Shown: one piece after another, positions 7,618-16,189 of the stretch | Layout: every line of letters begins with the position of its first letter | Numbering within the stretch: the stretch's first letter is position 1 | Assembly: GCF_013377885.1 (NCBI RefSeq) | Contig: NZ_JABKAU010000012.1 | Coordinates: 54,395 to 118,394 of the forward strand | Direction: 5' to 3' | Source of the DNA: Hymenobacter lapidiphilus | GTDB lineage: Bacteria; Bacteroidota; Bacteroidia; Cytophagales; Hymenobacteraceae | Length of the DNA: 64,000 bases | Notes under the pieces: model-generated | Told to the model about the DNA's origin: nothing | What the model saw: the letters and a program-made list of their open reading frames with translations, nothing else | Database searches by the model: none | Translations under genes and position numbers: made by a program

Positions 7618-9084
7618 TTGAAAAATCTTCCCCAACTCCTGACCGCCATAACTGTGCGGGCCCAGCACGGCCCAACGGATGTTTCCATCAATTCCCTTAC
7701 CCTGGACTCGCGGCAGGCAGGGCCGGGAACGGTATTTTTCGCGTTGCGCGGCACAGCGGCCGACGGCCATCAGTTCATTGCCAAAGCCGTGGAGCAGGGC
7801 GCGGCTGTGGTGGTGTGCGAGGAGTTGCCGGCTGCGCTGAACCCGGCCACCAGCTACGTTCAGGTAACCGATTCGGCGGAAGCCATGGCCCTGATGGCGG
7901 CCGAGTTTTATGGGCACCCGTCGCGGCAGCTGCAGCTGGTGGGCATTACGGGCACCAACGGCAAAACCACCTGCGCCACCATGCTGCACAAGCTGTTCCG
8001 CGAGCTGGGCTACCACTGTGGGCTGCTGAGCACGGTGCAGAACCAGATTGACGAGCAAGTAATTCTGAGCACCCATACCACGCCCGATGCTATCCGCCTG
8101 AACGAGCTGCTGGCCCAGATGCTGCGCGCCGGCTGCACCCACGTGTTTATCGAGGTCAGCTCGCACGCCGTGGTGCAGCACCGCGTTACGGGCCTGCACT
8201 TTGCGGGCGGTGTGTTCACCAACCTCAGCCACGACCACCTCGATTACCACGGCACCTTCGATGCCTATTTGAAGGCCAAAAAGGGCTTCTTTGACATGTT
8301 GCCGAAGTCGGGTTTTGCGCTCAGCAACGCCGATGACAAGCGTGGGGCCGTAATGCTGCAGAACGTGGCCGGCCGCCGTGAGCTGTACTCGCTCCGCGGC
8401 CACGGCGAGTTCCGGGCGCGGCTGCTGGAAAACGCGGTGCACGGCCTCCACCTCGAAATTGAGGGCCGTGAGGTGCAGTTCCGGCTCATTGGGGTGTTCA
8501 ACGCCTACAACCTGCTGGCCATTTACGGTACGGCCGTGCTGCTGGGCGAAGACCCCACGGAGGTGCTCACAGTGCTGTCGGGCCTGACGTCGGCACCGGG
8601 CCGCTTCGAGCCGGTGGTATCAGGGAAGGCACGCATTACGGGCATCGTGGATTACGCCCACACGCCCGACGCGCTGGAAAACGTGCTCCAGACCCTGGCC
8701 GATATCCGCCAGCCCAGTCAGCAGATAATTACTGTAGTGGGCTGCGGCGGCAACCGCGACGAAGCCAAACGCCCCGAAATGGCCCGCCTGGCCGCCGTAC
8801 TCTCCGAGCGCGCCGTACTGACTTCGGACAATCCCCGCTTCGAAGACCCCAACGATATCCTGACCCAGATGCAGGCCGGCGTACCAGTTACCGCGCTGGG
8901 CAAAGTTCTTACCATTGCCGACCGGCGCGAGGCCATTAAAACGGCTGTAGCCCTGGCTCAGCCCGGCGACATTGTGCTGGTAGCCGGCAAAGGCCACGAA
9001 ACCTACCAGGAAATCAAGGGCATCAAAAACGACTTCGATGACAAGCAGGTGCTGAAGGAGATGTTTGAGCTGCTGGGGAAGTAG
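7618..9084 (+). CDS. murE: UDP-MurNAc-L-Ala-D-Glu:meso-diaminopimelate ligase MurE
   Basis: 488 residues from a TTG codon at 7618, the start that gives the usual family N-terminus (MKNLPQLLTAI). It contains the ATP-binding GITGTNGKTT loop, the substrate-binding segment SHDHLDYHGTFDAYLKAKKG with the lysine that is carbamylated in Mur ligases, and DNPRFEDP. The Asp-Asn-Pro-Arg motif is the known marker for meso-diaminopimelate rather than lysine addition, so the peptidoglycan should be of the DAP type. It acts in the cytoplasm, adding the third stem-peptide residue. The TTG start and the hairpin just upstream suggest modest translation. Confidence 0.95.
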   Translation: MKNLPQLLTAITVRAQHGPTDVSINSLTLDSRQAGPGTVFFALRGTAADGHQFIAKAVEQGAAVVVCEELPAALNPATSYVQVTDSAEAMALMAAEFYGHPSRQLQLVGITGTNGKTTCATMLHKLFRELGYHCGLLSTVQNQIDEQVILSTHTTPDAIRLNELLAQMLRAGCTHVFIEVSSHAVVQHRVTGLHFAGGVFTNLSHDHLDYHGTFDAYLKAKKGFFDMLPKSGFALSNADDKRGAVMLQNVAGRRELYSLRGHGEFRARLLENAVHGLHLEIEGREVQFRLIGVFNAYNLLAIYGTAVLLGEDPTEVLTVLSGLTSAPGRFEPVVSGKARITGIVDYAHTPDALENVLQTLADIRQPSQQIITVVGCGGNRDEAKRPEMARLAAVLSERAVLTSDNPRFEDPNDILTQMQAGVPVTALGKVLTIADRREAIKTAVALAQPGDIVLVAGKGHETYQEIKGIKNDFDDKQVLKEMFELLGK

Positions 9085-9120
9085 CGTTTAGCAGTTGTGG
9101 ACTAATAATAAAAGAACGGT

Positions 9121-9162
9121 GTCATGCTGAGCGAAGGCGCCGCCGCCTTCGCTCAGCATGAC
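9121..9162. repeat. GTCATGCTGAGC-family palindrome, murE-mraY junction
   Basis: Perfect 19-bp arms at 9121-9139 and 9144-9162 (outer sequence GTCATGCTGAGCGAAGG) with a 4-nt loop, followed by GGGGCTTTTTT. The T-run makes it a plausible intrinsic terminator or attenuator on the plus strand. It is also a member of the dispersed family seen at 11928 and 52485. Confidence 0.85.
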
Positions 9163-9229
9163 GGGGCTTTTTTCACCCCTCCTAACTCAAAAACTCACTA
9201 CTAACCGCTAATCCCTCCCCGCTAAAATC

Positions 9230-9237
9230 TACCTTTG
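9230..9237 (+). promoter_or_regulatory. -7 box upstream of mraY
   Basis: TACCTTTG matches TAnnTTTG 31 bp before the mraY ATG, downstream of the hairpin/T-run at 9121-9172. A -33 TTG is not obvious at the right distance. An internal promoter here would let mraY onwards be transcribed independently of the terminator-like palindrome. Confidence 0.45.
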
Positions 9238-9268
9238 CGCTTCAACCCGCCCGCCGAACACCGCGCCC

Positions 9269-10489
9269 ATGCTGTATTACCTGTTCAATTATCTATATAA
9301 AGTACACCACATTCCGGGTACCGGCGTGATGCAGTACAGCTCGTTTCGGGCGGCGCTGGCCATTGTTTCGTCGCTGATTATTGCGCAGTACTTCGGGGCG
9401 CCGCTGATTCGGCTGCTGCAGCGCCAGCAGATTGGCGAAACCATCCGCGACTTGGGGTTGCAGGGGCAGGCCGAGAAGAAGGGCACCCCCACCATGGGCG
9501 GCCTGATTATTCTGCTGGCCATTCTGGTGCCGGTGCTGCTGTTTGCCAAGCTCGACAACATCTACATCATCCTGATGCTGCTCAGCACGGTTTGGCTGGG
9601 TTTGATTGGCTTCGTCGACGACTATATTAAAGTAGTAAAGAAGAACAAGGACGGGCTGGCCGGGCGCTTCAAGATTCTGGGCCAGGTGGGCCTGGGCCTC
9701 ACGGTGGGCTGGGTGCTGTTCTTCAGCAACGACGTAACCGTGCGCCAGTACGTGCTGGCCGACGGCTCGTTTTCGGCCGTCGATGCCAGCACCATGTACC
9801 AAGACGTGAAGCTGATGATTACCACCGTGCCGTTTATCAAGAACAACGAGCTTAACTACGGCGACCTGTTCGCCACGGCTGGCGACTTTTTCAACGAGTA
9901 CTACGCCTTCTTCTACATTCCCATCGTCATCCTTATCATCACCGCTGTCAGTAACGGAGCCAATCTCACCGATGGCCTCGACGGGCTGGCAGCGGGTACA
10001 TCGGCCATTATTGGTACCACGCTGGCCGTTTTTGCCTTCGTGAGCGGCAACGCTTTGCTGGCCGATTACCTTGATATCATGTTTATCCCGAATTCGGGCG
10101 AGCTGGTTATCTTCTGCGCCGCTTTCGTAGGGGCCTGCGTAGGCTTTCTGTGGTACAATAGCTACCCGGCCCAGGTATTTATGGGCGACACCGGCTCGCT
10201 GGCTATCGGCGGCATTATTGCCGTGCTGGCTCTCATTGTGCGCAAAGAACTGCTCATTCCGGTGCTCTGCGGGGTGTTCCTGATTGAAAGTCTCTCGGTG
10301 ATGGCGCAGGTAAGCTACTTCAAATACACCCGTCGCAAGTACGGCGAGGGCCGGCGGCTGCTGCGCATGTCGCCGTTACACCACCACTACCAGAAGCTGG
10401 GCTACCACGAGTCCAAAATCGTGTCGCGCTTCTGGATTGTGAGTATTATGCTGGCCGTGCTGACTTTGGTGACTTTGAAATTGCGCTAA
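9269..10489 (+). CDS. mraY: Phospho-N-acetylmuramoyl-pentapeptide transferase MraY
   Basis: 406 residues with about ten transmembrane helices. Diagnostic motifs are KKGTPTMGG, the Asp pair in [31 protein letters not shown] and the C-terminal HHHYQKLGY. It transfers phospho-MurNAc-pentapeptide from UDP to undecaprenyl phosphate at the inner membrane, forming lipid I. It is slightly longer than the roughly 360-residue proteobacterial enzyme because of an extra loop around residues 160-205, a common Bacteroidota feature. It sits in standard dcw order, with palindromes on both sides. Confidence 0.96.
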   Translation: MLYYLFNYLYKVHHIPGTGVMQYSSFRAALAIVSSLIIAQYFGAPLIRLLQRQQIGETIRDLGLQGQAEKKGTPTMGGLIILLAILVPVLLFAKLDNIYIILMLLSTVWLGLIGFVDDYIKVVKKNKDGLAGRFKILGQVGLGLTVGWVLFFSNDVTVRQYVLADGSFSAVDASTMYQDVKLMITTVPFIKNNELNYGDLFATAGDFFNEYYAFFYIPIVILIITAVSNGANLTDGLDGLAAGTSAIIGTTLAVFAFVSGNALLADYLDIMFIPNSGELVIFCAAFVGACVGFLWYNSYPAQVFMGDTGSLAIGGIIAVLALIVRKELLIPVLCGVFLIESLSVMAQVSYFKYTRRKYGEGRRLLRMSPLHHHYQKLGYHESKIVSRFWIVSIMLAVLTLVTLKLR

Positions 10490-10493
10490 CGGA

Positions 10494-10537
10494 GGTTTCA
10501 CGCAGTGTTCGTTCACTGCGAGACACTGCGTGAAACC
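10494..10537. repeat. Palindrome at the mraY-murD junction
   Basis: Perfect 15-bp arms GGTTTCACGCAGTGT (10494-10508) and its complement (10523-10537) with a 14-nt loop. A nested alternative stem pairs CGCAGTG (10501-10507) with CACTGCG (10514-10520), so two mutually exclusive foldings are possible. It begins 4 bp after the mraY stop and ends 13 bp before murD. Confidence 0.85.
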
Positions 10538-10550
10538 CAAAAGAACAACT

Positions 10551-11915
10551 ATGCACTACGTAATTCTGGGAGCCGGCGAGAGTGGGGTAGGGGCGGCGCT
10601 GCTGGCCCAGGCCAAGGGGCATACCGTGTTCGTGTCCGACCAAAGCCCGATTCAGCCCAAATACCAGCAGAAGCTGCGCAACGCCAATATCCGGTTCGAG
10701 GAAGGCAGGCACACGCTGGAAGAAATTCTGACGGCTGATGAGGTAGTAAAAAGCCCTGGCATCCCGGAAAAAGCGGCCGTCATTCAGTCGTTACGGAAGA
10801 AGGGCACGCCCATTATTTCTGAAATTGAGCTGGCCGGGCGTTATACCCGCGCCAGATGCATCGCCATTACGGGCACCAACGGCAAAACCACCACCACGCT
10901 GCTCACCTACCATCTGCTGAAGGAAGGCGGCCTGAACGTGGGGCTGGCCGGCAACGTGGGCTACTCGCTGGCCGAGCAGGTTATTGCCGACGAACATGAT
11001 TACTACGTGCTGGAGCTGAGCTCCTTTCAGCTCGACGACACGTACGACTTCCAGCCCTGGGTTTCGGTGCTGCTCAACATCACCCCCGACCACCTCGACC
11101 GCTACGACTACTCGCTCGAACAGTACGCCAAGGCCAAGCTGCGCATCACTCAAAACCAGGACAGCAGCAACTTCTTCATCTACAACGCCGACGACGAAAC
11201 CATCCAGCGCTACTTCCCCAGCGCGTTGCGGCCAATGCGCCAGCTGCCCTTCAGCCTGCACCAGCGCCCCGATTTCCAACTGGCGGGCTATTACCTGCAG
11301 GAGGAAGTAGTTTGCGTGGATTTGCAGCCCGGGCTTTACAGTGAGGCCGAGGAAATCAGCACGGCTACTTCGGCCCTCATTGGCCAGCACAACCGCCAGA
11401 ACGCGCTGGCCGCCATTCTGTGCGCCCGGCTGGCCGGCCTGGATGCCCCCCGGATTGAGGCCGCCCTGGCCACGTTCCGCAACGCCGACCACCGCCTGCA
11501 GCTGGTAGGTGAGGTGGGTGGCGTCCGCTTCATCAACGACAGTAAGGCTACCAACGTGGAAGCTGCCTGGTACGCCCTCGACGGCATAAAGGCCCCGATT
11601 GTGTGGATTGGGGGGGGCACCGACAAGGGCAACGACTACAGCAGCCTGCAGCCACTGGCCGAAAACCGCGTAAAAGCCCTAATTTGCCTGGGCCTCGACA
11701 ACGAAAAGCTCCGCGCCAGCTTCGGTAGCGTGGTACCGCACCTCGAAGAAACCCAAAGCATGGCTGCTGCCGTGCAGCGGGCCGCCACCCTCGCCGCCCC
11801 CGGCGACGTGGTGCTACTCTCGCCCGCCTGCGCCAGCTTCGACCTGTTCCAGAACTACGAAGACCGTGGCCGGCAATTTGCTGCCGCCGTGGCTTCGCTG
11901 GAAGCCGGAGAATAA
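10551..11915 (+). CDS. murD: UDP-MurNAc-L-alanine:D-glutamate ligase MurD
   Basis: 454 residues from the ATG at 10551 (MHYVILGAGESGVG), which opens directly into the Rossmann-like UDP-binding domain; a non-ATG start 21 bp earlier would fall inside the palindrome. The ATP loop is AITGTNGKTTTT, and the C-terminal domain carries NDSKATNVEAAWYAL, a MurD hallmark. It adds D-glutamate to UDP-MurNAc-L-Ala in the cytoplasm. Length and domain order are normal. Confidence 0.95.
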   Translation: MHYVILGAGESGVGAALLAQAKGHTVFVSDQSPIQPKYQQKLRNANIRFEEGRHTLEEILTADEVVKSPGIPEKAAVIQSLRKKGTPIISEIELAGRYTRARCIAITGTNGKTTTTLLTYHLLKEGGLNVGLAGNVGYSLAEQVIADEHDYYVLELSSFQLDDTYDFQPWVSVLLNITPDHLDRYDYSLEQYAKAKLRITQNQDSSNFFIYNADDETIQRYFPSALRPMRQLPFSLHQRPDFQLAGYYLQEEVVCVDLQPGLYSEAEEISTATSALIGQHNRQNALAAILCARLAGLDAPRIEAALATFRNADHRLQLVGEVGGVRFINDSKATNVEAAWYALDGIKAPIVWIGGGTDKGNDYSSLQPLAENRVKALICLGLDNEKLRASFGSVVPHLEETQSMAAAVQRAATLAAPGDVVLLSPACASFDLFQNYEDRGRQFAAAVASLEAGE

Positions 11916-11927
11916 CTATTGAAAGAA

Positions 11928-11974
11928 CGTCATGCTGAGCATTCTGCTTGATGCGCAGAATGCTCAGCATGACG
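11928..11974. repeat. GTCATGCTGAGC-family palindrome, murD-ftsW junction
   Basis: Perfect 20-bp arms at 11928-11947 and 11955-11974 (CGTCATGCTGAGCATTCTGC and its complement) with a 7-nt loop. The outer 13 bases match the palindromes at 9121 and 52485; the inner stem differs. It starts 12 bp after the murD stop codon. Confidence 0.9.
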
Positions 11975-12032
11975 CGTTCGTTGTCCCAATCGAACAAAAA
12001 AACAGTGTAATCAGCTCTAATCGTAAAAATCA

Positions 12033-13196
12033 GTGGTAAACAACTGGCTCCGCAAAAACCTCAAGGGCGACCCTATTCTGTGGGGTATCGTGCTGCTGTT
12101 TTCGCTGATTTCTATTGCCGTAGTGTACTCGGCGACGGGCACGCTGGCCTATAAGAGCCGCGGCGGCAACACCGAGTACTTCCTCTTCAAGCATACCAGC
12201 CTCATTGTGCTGGGTTTGCTGTTTATGTGGCTGGCGCACCGCATCGATTACCGCCACTACTCGCGCCTCTCGCTGTACGCGCTGCTGGCTTCGGTGCCAC
12301 TGCTCGTCTTCACCTTCGTGATGGGCTCGACACTCAACGAAGCCTCGCGCTGGCTCACTATCCCGGTCATCAATCAAACCTTCCAGCCCTCCGATTTGGC
12401 CAAGCTGGCCCTCATTACGCATCTGGCCTCCATGCTCAGCCGCCGCCAGCAAAACGTGGGCGACTTCAAGACCACGTTGCTGCCGGTAATGATTTGGGTG
12501 GGTGTGATTTGCGGGCTTATCATCCTGTCCAACGCCTCCACGGCGTTGCTGCTGTTTGCCACCTGCATGCTGCTGATGTTTATTGGGCGGGTGCCGCTCA
12601 AGCAGATGGCCGTTATGGCGGCCATCGGCATTCTGATTGGCGGCGTGGGCCTGGTAGCCGGGCAGCGCTGGAAAACGGTGCAGTCGCGCATCGAGAGCTT
12701 CACCGACAAGAGTAAGCCGGTACCGTTTCAGCTAGAGCACGCCTACATTGCCGAGGCCACCGGCGGCCTGTTTGGCAAGGGGCCCGGCAAAAGCACCGAG
12801 CGCAACATCATGCCCCATCCGTACTCCGACTTCATCTACGCCATCATCATCGAAGAATACGGCCTGTTCGGGGGCGTAATCGTGCTGTTCCTCTACCTGG
12901 CCTTTCTTTATCGAGGGCTTAAAACGGTCATGAACAGCTACGGTGCCTTCGGGGGCCTGCTCTCGGCGGGCCTCACGTTTAGCTTAGTGTTGCAGGCCAT
13001 GGTGAATATGGGCGTGGCCGTGGGCCTGGGCCCGATTACTGGTCTGCCGCTACCGCTGCTGAGCATGGGTGGCACCTCGCTCATCTTCACTGGTATCAGC
13101 ATCGGCATTATCCTGGCCGTAAGCCGTGGCGAGCGGGAAATCCGCCCCATGAGCGACCAGCCCGCCGGTACGGCGCGCATTCCGAAAGTGGCTTAG
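12033..13196 (+). CDS. ftsW: Lipid II polymerase FtsW (SEDS family)
   Basis: 387 residues from a GTG start (MVNNWLRKNLKGDPILWG). About ten transmembrane helices are visible. SEDS-family landmarks include the large extracellular-loop region YIAEATGGLFGKGPGKS and PHPYSDFIYAIIIEEYGLFGG, followed by GLPLPLLSMGGTSL. FtsW polymerises glycan strands from lipid II at the septum and works with the class B PBP encoded at 5300-7456. Start choice: no ATG lies suitably upstream, and GTG places the basic N-terminus directly before the first helix. Confidence 0.94.
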   Translation: MVNNWLRKNLKGDPILWGIVLLFSLISIAVVYSATGTLAYKSRGGNTEYFLFKHTSLIVLGLLFMWLAHRIDYRHYSRLSLYALLASVPLLVFTFVMGSTLNEASRWLTIPVINQTFQPSDLAKLALITHLASMLSRRQQNVGDFKTTLLPVMIWVGVICGLIILSNASTALLLFATCMLLMFIGRVPLKQMAVMAAIGILIGGVGLVAGQRWKTVQSRIESFTDKSKPVPFQLEHAYIAEATGGLFGKGPGKSTERNIMPHPYSDFIYAIIIEEYGLFGGVIVLFLYLAFLYRGLKTVMNSYGAFGGLLSAGLTFSLVLQAMVNMGVAVGLGPITGLPLPLLSMGGTSLIFTGISIGIILAVSRGEREIRPMSDQPAGTARIPKVA

Positions 13197-13202
13197 CTTT
13201 GA

Positions 13203-13297
13203 GCCCTTAGCTGATGGCTGTTGGCTATTAGCTTCCGTTCAGAACGCAGTTGTCAGTCAAAAGCTAACAGCTCTCAGCTGCTAGCTAACAGCTAAAA
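13203..13297. repeat. GCTAACAGCT-type imperfect palindrome, ftsW-murG junction
   Basis: The 104-bp gap is nearly filled by repeats of AGCTAACAGCT in one half and its diverged complement (TTAGCTGATGGCTGTTGGCT) in the other, so the strand can fold back on itself. The same short words recur at 21811-21905, 51223-51254, 56417-56450 and inside murC. Confidence 0.75.
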
Positions 13298-13300
13298 ATC

Positions 13301-14392
13301 ATGAAACTTATCATCAGCGGCGGCGGCACCGGGGGGCACATTTTTCCGGCCGTGGCCATTGCCAACGAAGTACGCCGCCGGTTTCCGGCCGCCGAAATCC
13401 TGTTTGTGGGTGCCAATGGCCGTATGGAGATGACGCGGGTACCCGAGGCCGGCTACGACATCATCGGCCTCGACATTGCCGGTTTGCAGCGCAGCCTGAC
13501 GCCCAAAAACCTGCTGTTCCCGATTAAGGTGATGCGGGCCGTGCGCAAAGCAGGCAAAATCATCGAGAAATTCCGGCCCGATGCGGTGGTGGGCGTAGGC
13601 GGCTACGCCTCTGCGCCGGTGCTGCTGGCAGCCACCTCGCGGGGCATTCCGGCCCTTATTCAGGAGCAGAACTCCTACGCCGGCCTCGTAAATAAGCTGC
13701 TGGCCAAGCGTGTGCAGCGTATCTGCGTGGCCTACGAGGGCATGGGCAAGTTCTTCCCCAACGACCGGCTGACATTGACCGGCAACCCCGTGCGCACCGA
13801 AATTGCCGCCGGTCAGCGCGCCGAGGCCCTGGCCTTCTTCGGGCTCGATGCCGCCCGCCCGGTGTTACTGGTTATTGGGGGGAGTCTGGGCGCGCGTACG
13901 CTCAACCAGGCCACTGCCGCAGCGCTACCCCGCCTGCAGGAGGCCGGCGTGCAGCTACTCTGGCAAACCGGCAAACTCTACTTTCCCGAGGCCGAAAAGC
14001 AGGCTGCCCCGTTTGCTGCCGCCGGTTTGCAGGCCCTGGAGTTCATCCGCCGCATGGATCTGGCCTACGCCGCCGCCGATGTAGTGGTGAGCCGGGCCGG
14101 GGCGCTGTCGGTATCGGAGTTGTGCCTGACGGGCAAGCCGAGCATCCTGGTGCCCTCGCCCAACGTGGCCGAAGACCACCAGACCAAAAACGCGCTGGCC
14201 CTTACAACCAAAGATGCTGCCCTGCTCGTGCACGACACTGAGGCCGCTGCCACACTTTACGACGAAGCCCTGGCGCTACTCCGCAACCCGAAGCACCAGC
14301 AGCAGCTAAGCGCCAACATCCTGCAGCTAGCCCGCCCCCAAGCCACGGCCACGATTGTGGACGAGCTGCTGAAACTGATTCCGAACGCGTAG
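13301..14392 (+). CDS. murG: Lipid II-forming N-acetylglucosaminyltransferase MurG
   Basis: 363 residues. The N-terminal glycine loop GGGTGGHIFPAVAIA, the acceptor-side segment EQNSYAGLVNKLLAK, GGSLGARTLN and the UDP-GlcNAc-binding segment SRAGALSVSELCLTGKPSILVPSPNVAEDHQTKNA are all present. It adds GlcNAc to lipid I on the inner face of the cytoplasmic membrane to make lipid II, the substrate of FtsW and FtsI. Standard length and position. Confidence 0.96.
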   Translation: MKLIISGGGTGGHIFPAVAIANEVRRRFPAAEILFVGANGRMEMTRVPEAGYDIIGLDIAGLQRSLTPKNLLFPIKVMRAVRKAGKIIEKFRPDAVVGVGGYASAPVLLAATSRGIPALIQEQNSYAGLVNKLLAKRVQRICVAYEGMGKFFPNDRLTLTGNPVRTEIAAGQRAEALAFFGLDAARPVLLVIGGSLGARTLNQATAAALPRLQEAGVQLLWQTGKLYFPEAEKQAAPFAAAGLQALEFIRRMDLAYAAADVVVSRAGALSVSELCLTGKPSILVPSPNVAEDHQTKNALALTTKDAALLVHDTEAAATLYDEALALLRNPKHQQQLSANILQLARPQATATIVDELLKLIPNA

Positions 14393-14396
14393 GGGC

Positions 14397-14467
14397 GGGG
14401 CTTGTACCCGCCCGCCATTGAACGTTTGTCGTTGCAGTTGCGCGCACAGCGGGCGGCGACAAGCCCC
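14397..14467. repeat. Inverted repeat at the murG-murC junction
   Basis: Nineteen-nt arms at 14397-14415 (GGGGCTTGTACCCGCCCGC) and 14449-14467, complementary except for two positions, with a 33-nt loop. The sequence is unrelated to the other dcw palindromes. It fills most of the 112-bp gap before murC. Confidence 0.75.
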
Positions 14468-14504
14468 CATCTACGACCACCATTCAAGCTCTGCACCCCT
14501 AAAA

Positions 14505-16091
14505 ATGAAAACCAACGTCTTCTTCCTGGGTATCGGTGGCATCGGCATGTCGGCACTGGCGCGCTGGTTCCGGGCCAACGGGCACGTGGTGAGCGGCTAC
14601 GACAAAACCCGCACGCCCCTGACTGACGCCCTGACGGCCGAGGGCATCACGATTCACTATGATGACGCGGTGGAGAGCATTCCGCTGGCCGTGCGTGAAA
14701 ACCCTGCCGACACGCTGGTTGTGCTCACGCCCGCCATCCCAAAGGACCACCGCGAATGGGCCTGGCTACGAGAGCAGGGCTACGATATCCGCAAGCGTAG
14801 CCAGGTGCTTGGTGTGCTCACCGAAGGCCGCCCGACCATTGCGGTAGCCGGCACCCACGGCAAAACTACCACCAGCAGCATGGTAGCTCACTTGCTGCAC
14901 CACGCCGGTGTGCCCTGCGCCGCTTTCTTAGGCGGAATCAGCGTAAACCTGGGCTCAAACTTACTGCTGCCGGAGTCAATTAAAAATAAAGGAGTAGGAA
15001 TTAAAAATTCCGCAGCGGAAGTAAATACCACTGCGGATAATCAACCGCAAAAAGTAAATAACGAACAACCAAAAACGAGCAACAAGTACGACCCGGCATC
15101 TGACAATTCACAGCTAGCAACTAATGTCCCCGTCGTCGTTGAAGCCGATGAATACGACCGGAGCTTTCTGACGCTGTTTCCGACGGTGGCCATCGTGACG
15201 AGCACCGATGCCGACCACCTCGATATTTATGGGGACGCCGAGACGTTGCTGGAGTCGTTCCGGCAGTTTGTGGGGCAGATTCAGCCGGGCGGCACGCTCA
15301 TCATCAACCACACGGCCGATGCCAGCGTGGCCGCCGCCGCCCCGGCCGGCGTGCGGGTGCTGCGCTACGGCCTGAACCCCGAACAGGGCCCTGAGTTGTA
15401 CGCCGCCAATATCACCGCCGAGGGCCACCTGTTCCGCTTCGACATGCACGGCCCAGCCGAACCAGAAGCGGAACTAGAACAAAAAAAGCTAACAGCTCAA
15501 ATAAAAAATCTGGAGCTGGCTGTGCCGGGTTTTCATAATGTGGAGAATATGCTGGCCGCCGCCTGCGTGGCTCGTCTTTACGGCCTTTCCGACGAGCAAT
15601 TGCGGGCCGCTGTAGCCGCTTACCGGGGCGTGAAGCGTCGTTTCGAGTTCATCGTGACGGCCGGCACGCCTGCGCAGCCCAAGGTATATGTAGACGATTA
15701 CGCCCACCATCCGCGCGAAATCGAGGCCTTCTTACAGTCTCTGCGGGCCCTGTACCCGGGGCGGCGGCTGCGGGTGGTTTTCCAGCCCCACCTCTACAGC
15801 CGCACCCGCGACTTTGCCCCCGGATTCGCTGAGAGTCTGAGCCTTGCCGACGAAGTGGTACTGCTCGACATCTACCCAGCGCGCGAGCAGCCACTGCCGG
15901 GCGTTACGTCGGAGTTGATTTTATCCCAAATCACGGCGCCGGTAAAATCTCTGCAAACCAAGGACGAAATTTTGCAAAATGCCGAAACCAATCCGAATTT
16001 TGACGTATTAGCCACTGTAGGCGCCGGCGACATCGACCAGTTAGTGCCTCAATTAAAGAATATTTTGAATATTCGCTGGCTGAATAGCTGA
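14505..16091 (+). CDS. murC: UDP-N-acetylmuramate:L-alanine ligase MurC with two in-frame insertions
   Basis: 528 residues from the ATG at 14505 (MKTNVFFLGIGGIGMSALARWF); family members are usually about 450-470. The ATP loop AGTHGKTTTSSMVAHLL, VVVEADEYDRSFL, TSTDADHLDIYG, PGFHNVENMLAA and DYAHHPREI are all intact, so the enzyme should add L-alanine to UDP-MurNAc. Extra length comes from an AT-rich, Asn/Lys/Gln-rich stretch at about residues 156-207, between GGISVNLGSNLLL and VVVEADEYD, and a shorter one at about 323-337 containing the word GCTAACAGCT. Both resemble this genome's intergenic repeats. They fall in loops, which would explain retained function. Earlier in-frame starts would lie in the palindromic spacer. 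Confidence 0.93.
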   Translation: MKTNVFFLGIGGIGMSALARWFRANGHVVSGYDKTRTPLTDALTAEGITIHYDDAVESIPLAVRENPADTLVVLTPAIPKDHREWAWLREQGYDIRKRSQVLGVLTEGRPTIAVAGTHGKTTTSSMVAHLLHHAGVPCAAFLGGISVNLGSNLLLPESIKNKGVGIKNSAAEVNTTADNQPQKVNNEQPKTSNKYDPASDNSQLATNVPVVVEADEYDRSFLTLFPTVAIVTSTDADHLDIYGDAETLLESFRQFVGQIQPGGTLIINHTADASVAAAAPAGVRVLRYGLNPEQGPELYAANITAEGHLFRFDMHGPAEPEAELEQKKLTAQIKNLELAVPGFHNVENMLAAACVARLYGLSDEQLRAAVAAYRGVKRRFEFIVTAGTPAQPKVYVDDYAHHPREIEAFLQSLRALYPGRRLRVVFQPHLYSRTRDFAPGFAESLSLADEVVLLDIYPAREQPLPGVTSELILSQITAPVKSLQTKDEILQNAETNPNFDVLATVGAGDIDQLVPQLKNILNIRWLNS

Positions 16092-16122
16092 GTTGCCCGG
16101 CCGGCCGCTTGCCGGCAACCGG
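16091..16122. repeat. Small hairpin at the murC-ftsQ junction
   Basis: GTTGCC and GGC on the left pair with GCCGGCAAC on the right with one bulged base, around a CCGGCCGG core. It is weak compared with the other dcw palindromes, but it again sits directly after a stop codon. Confidence 0.4.
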
Positions 16123-16189
16123 AAACGGCTCCTGCAGCAAGCCCCGCCCCGCTATTCATTTTTCCCCTGACCCCAGTACCAACCCCCGA

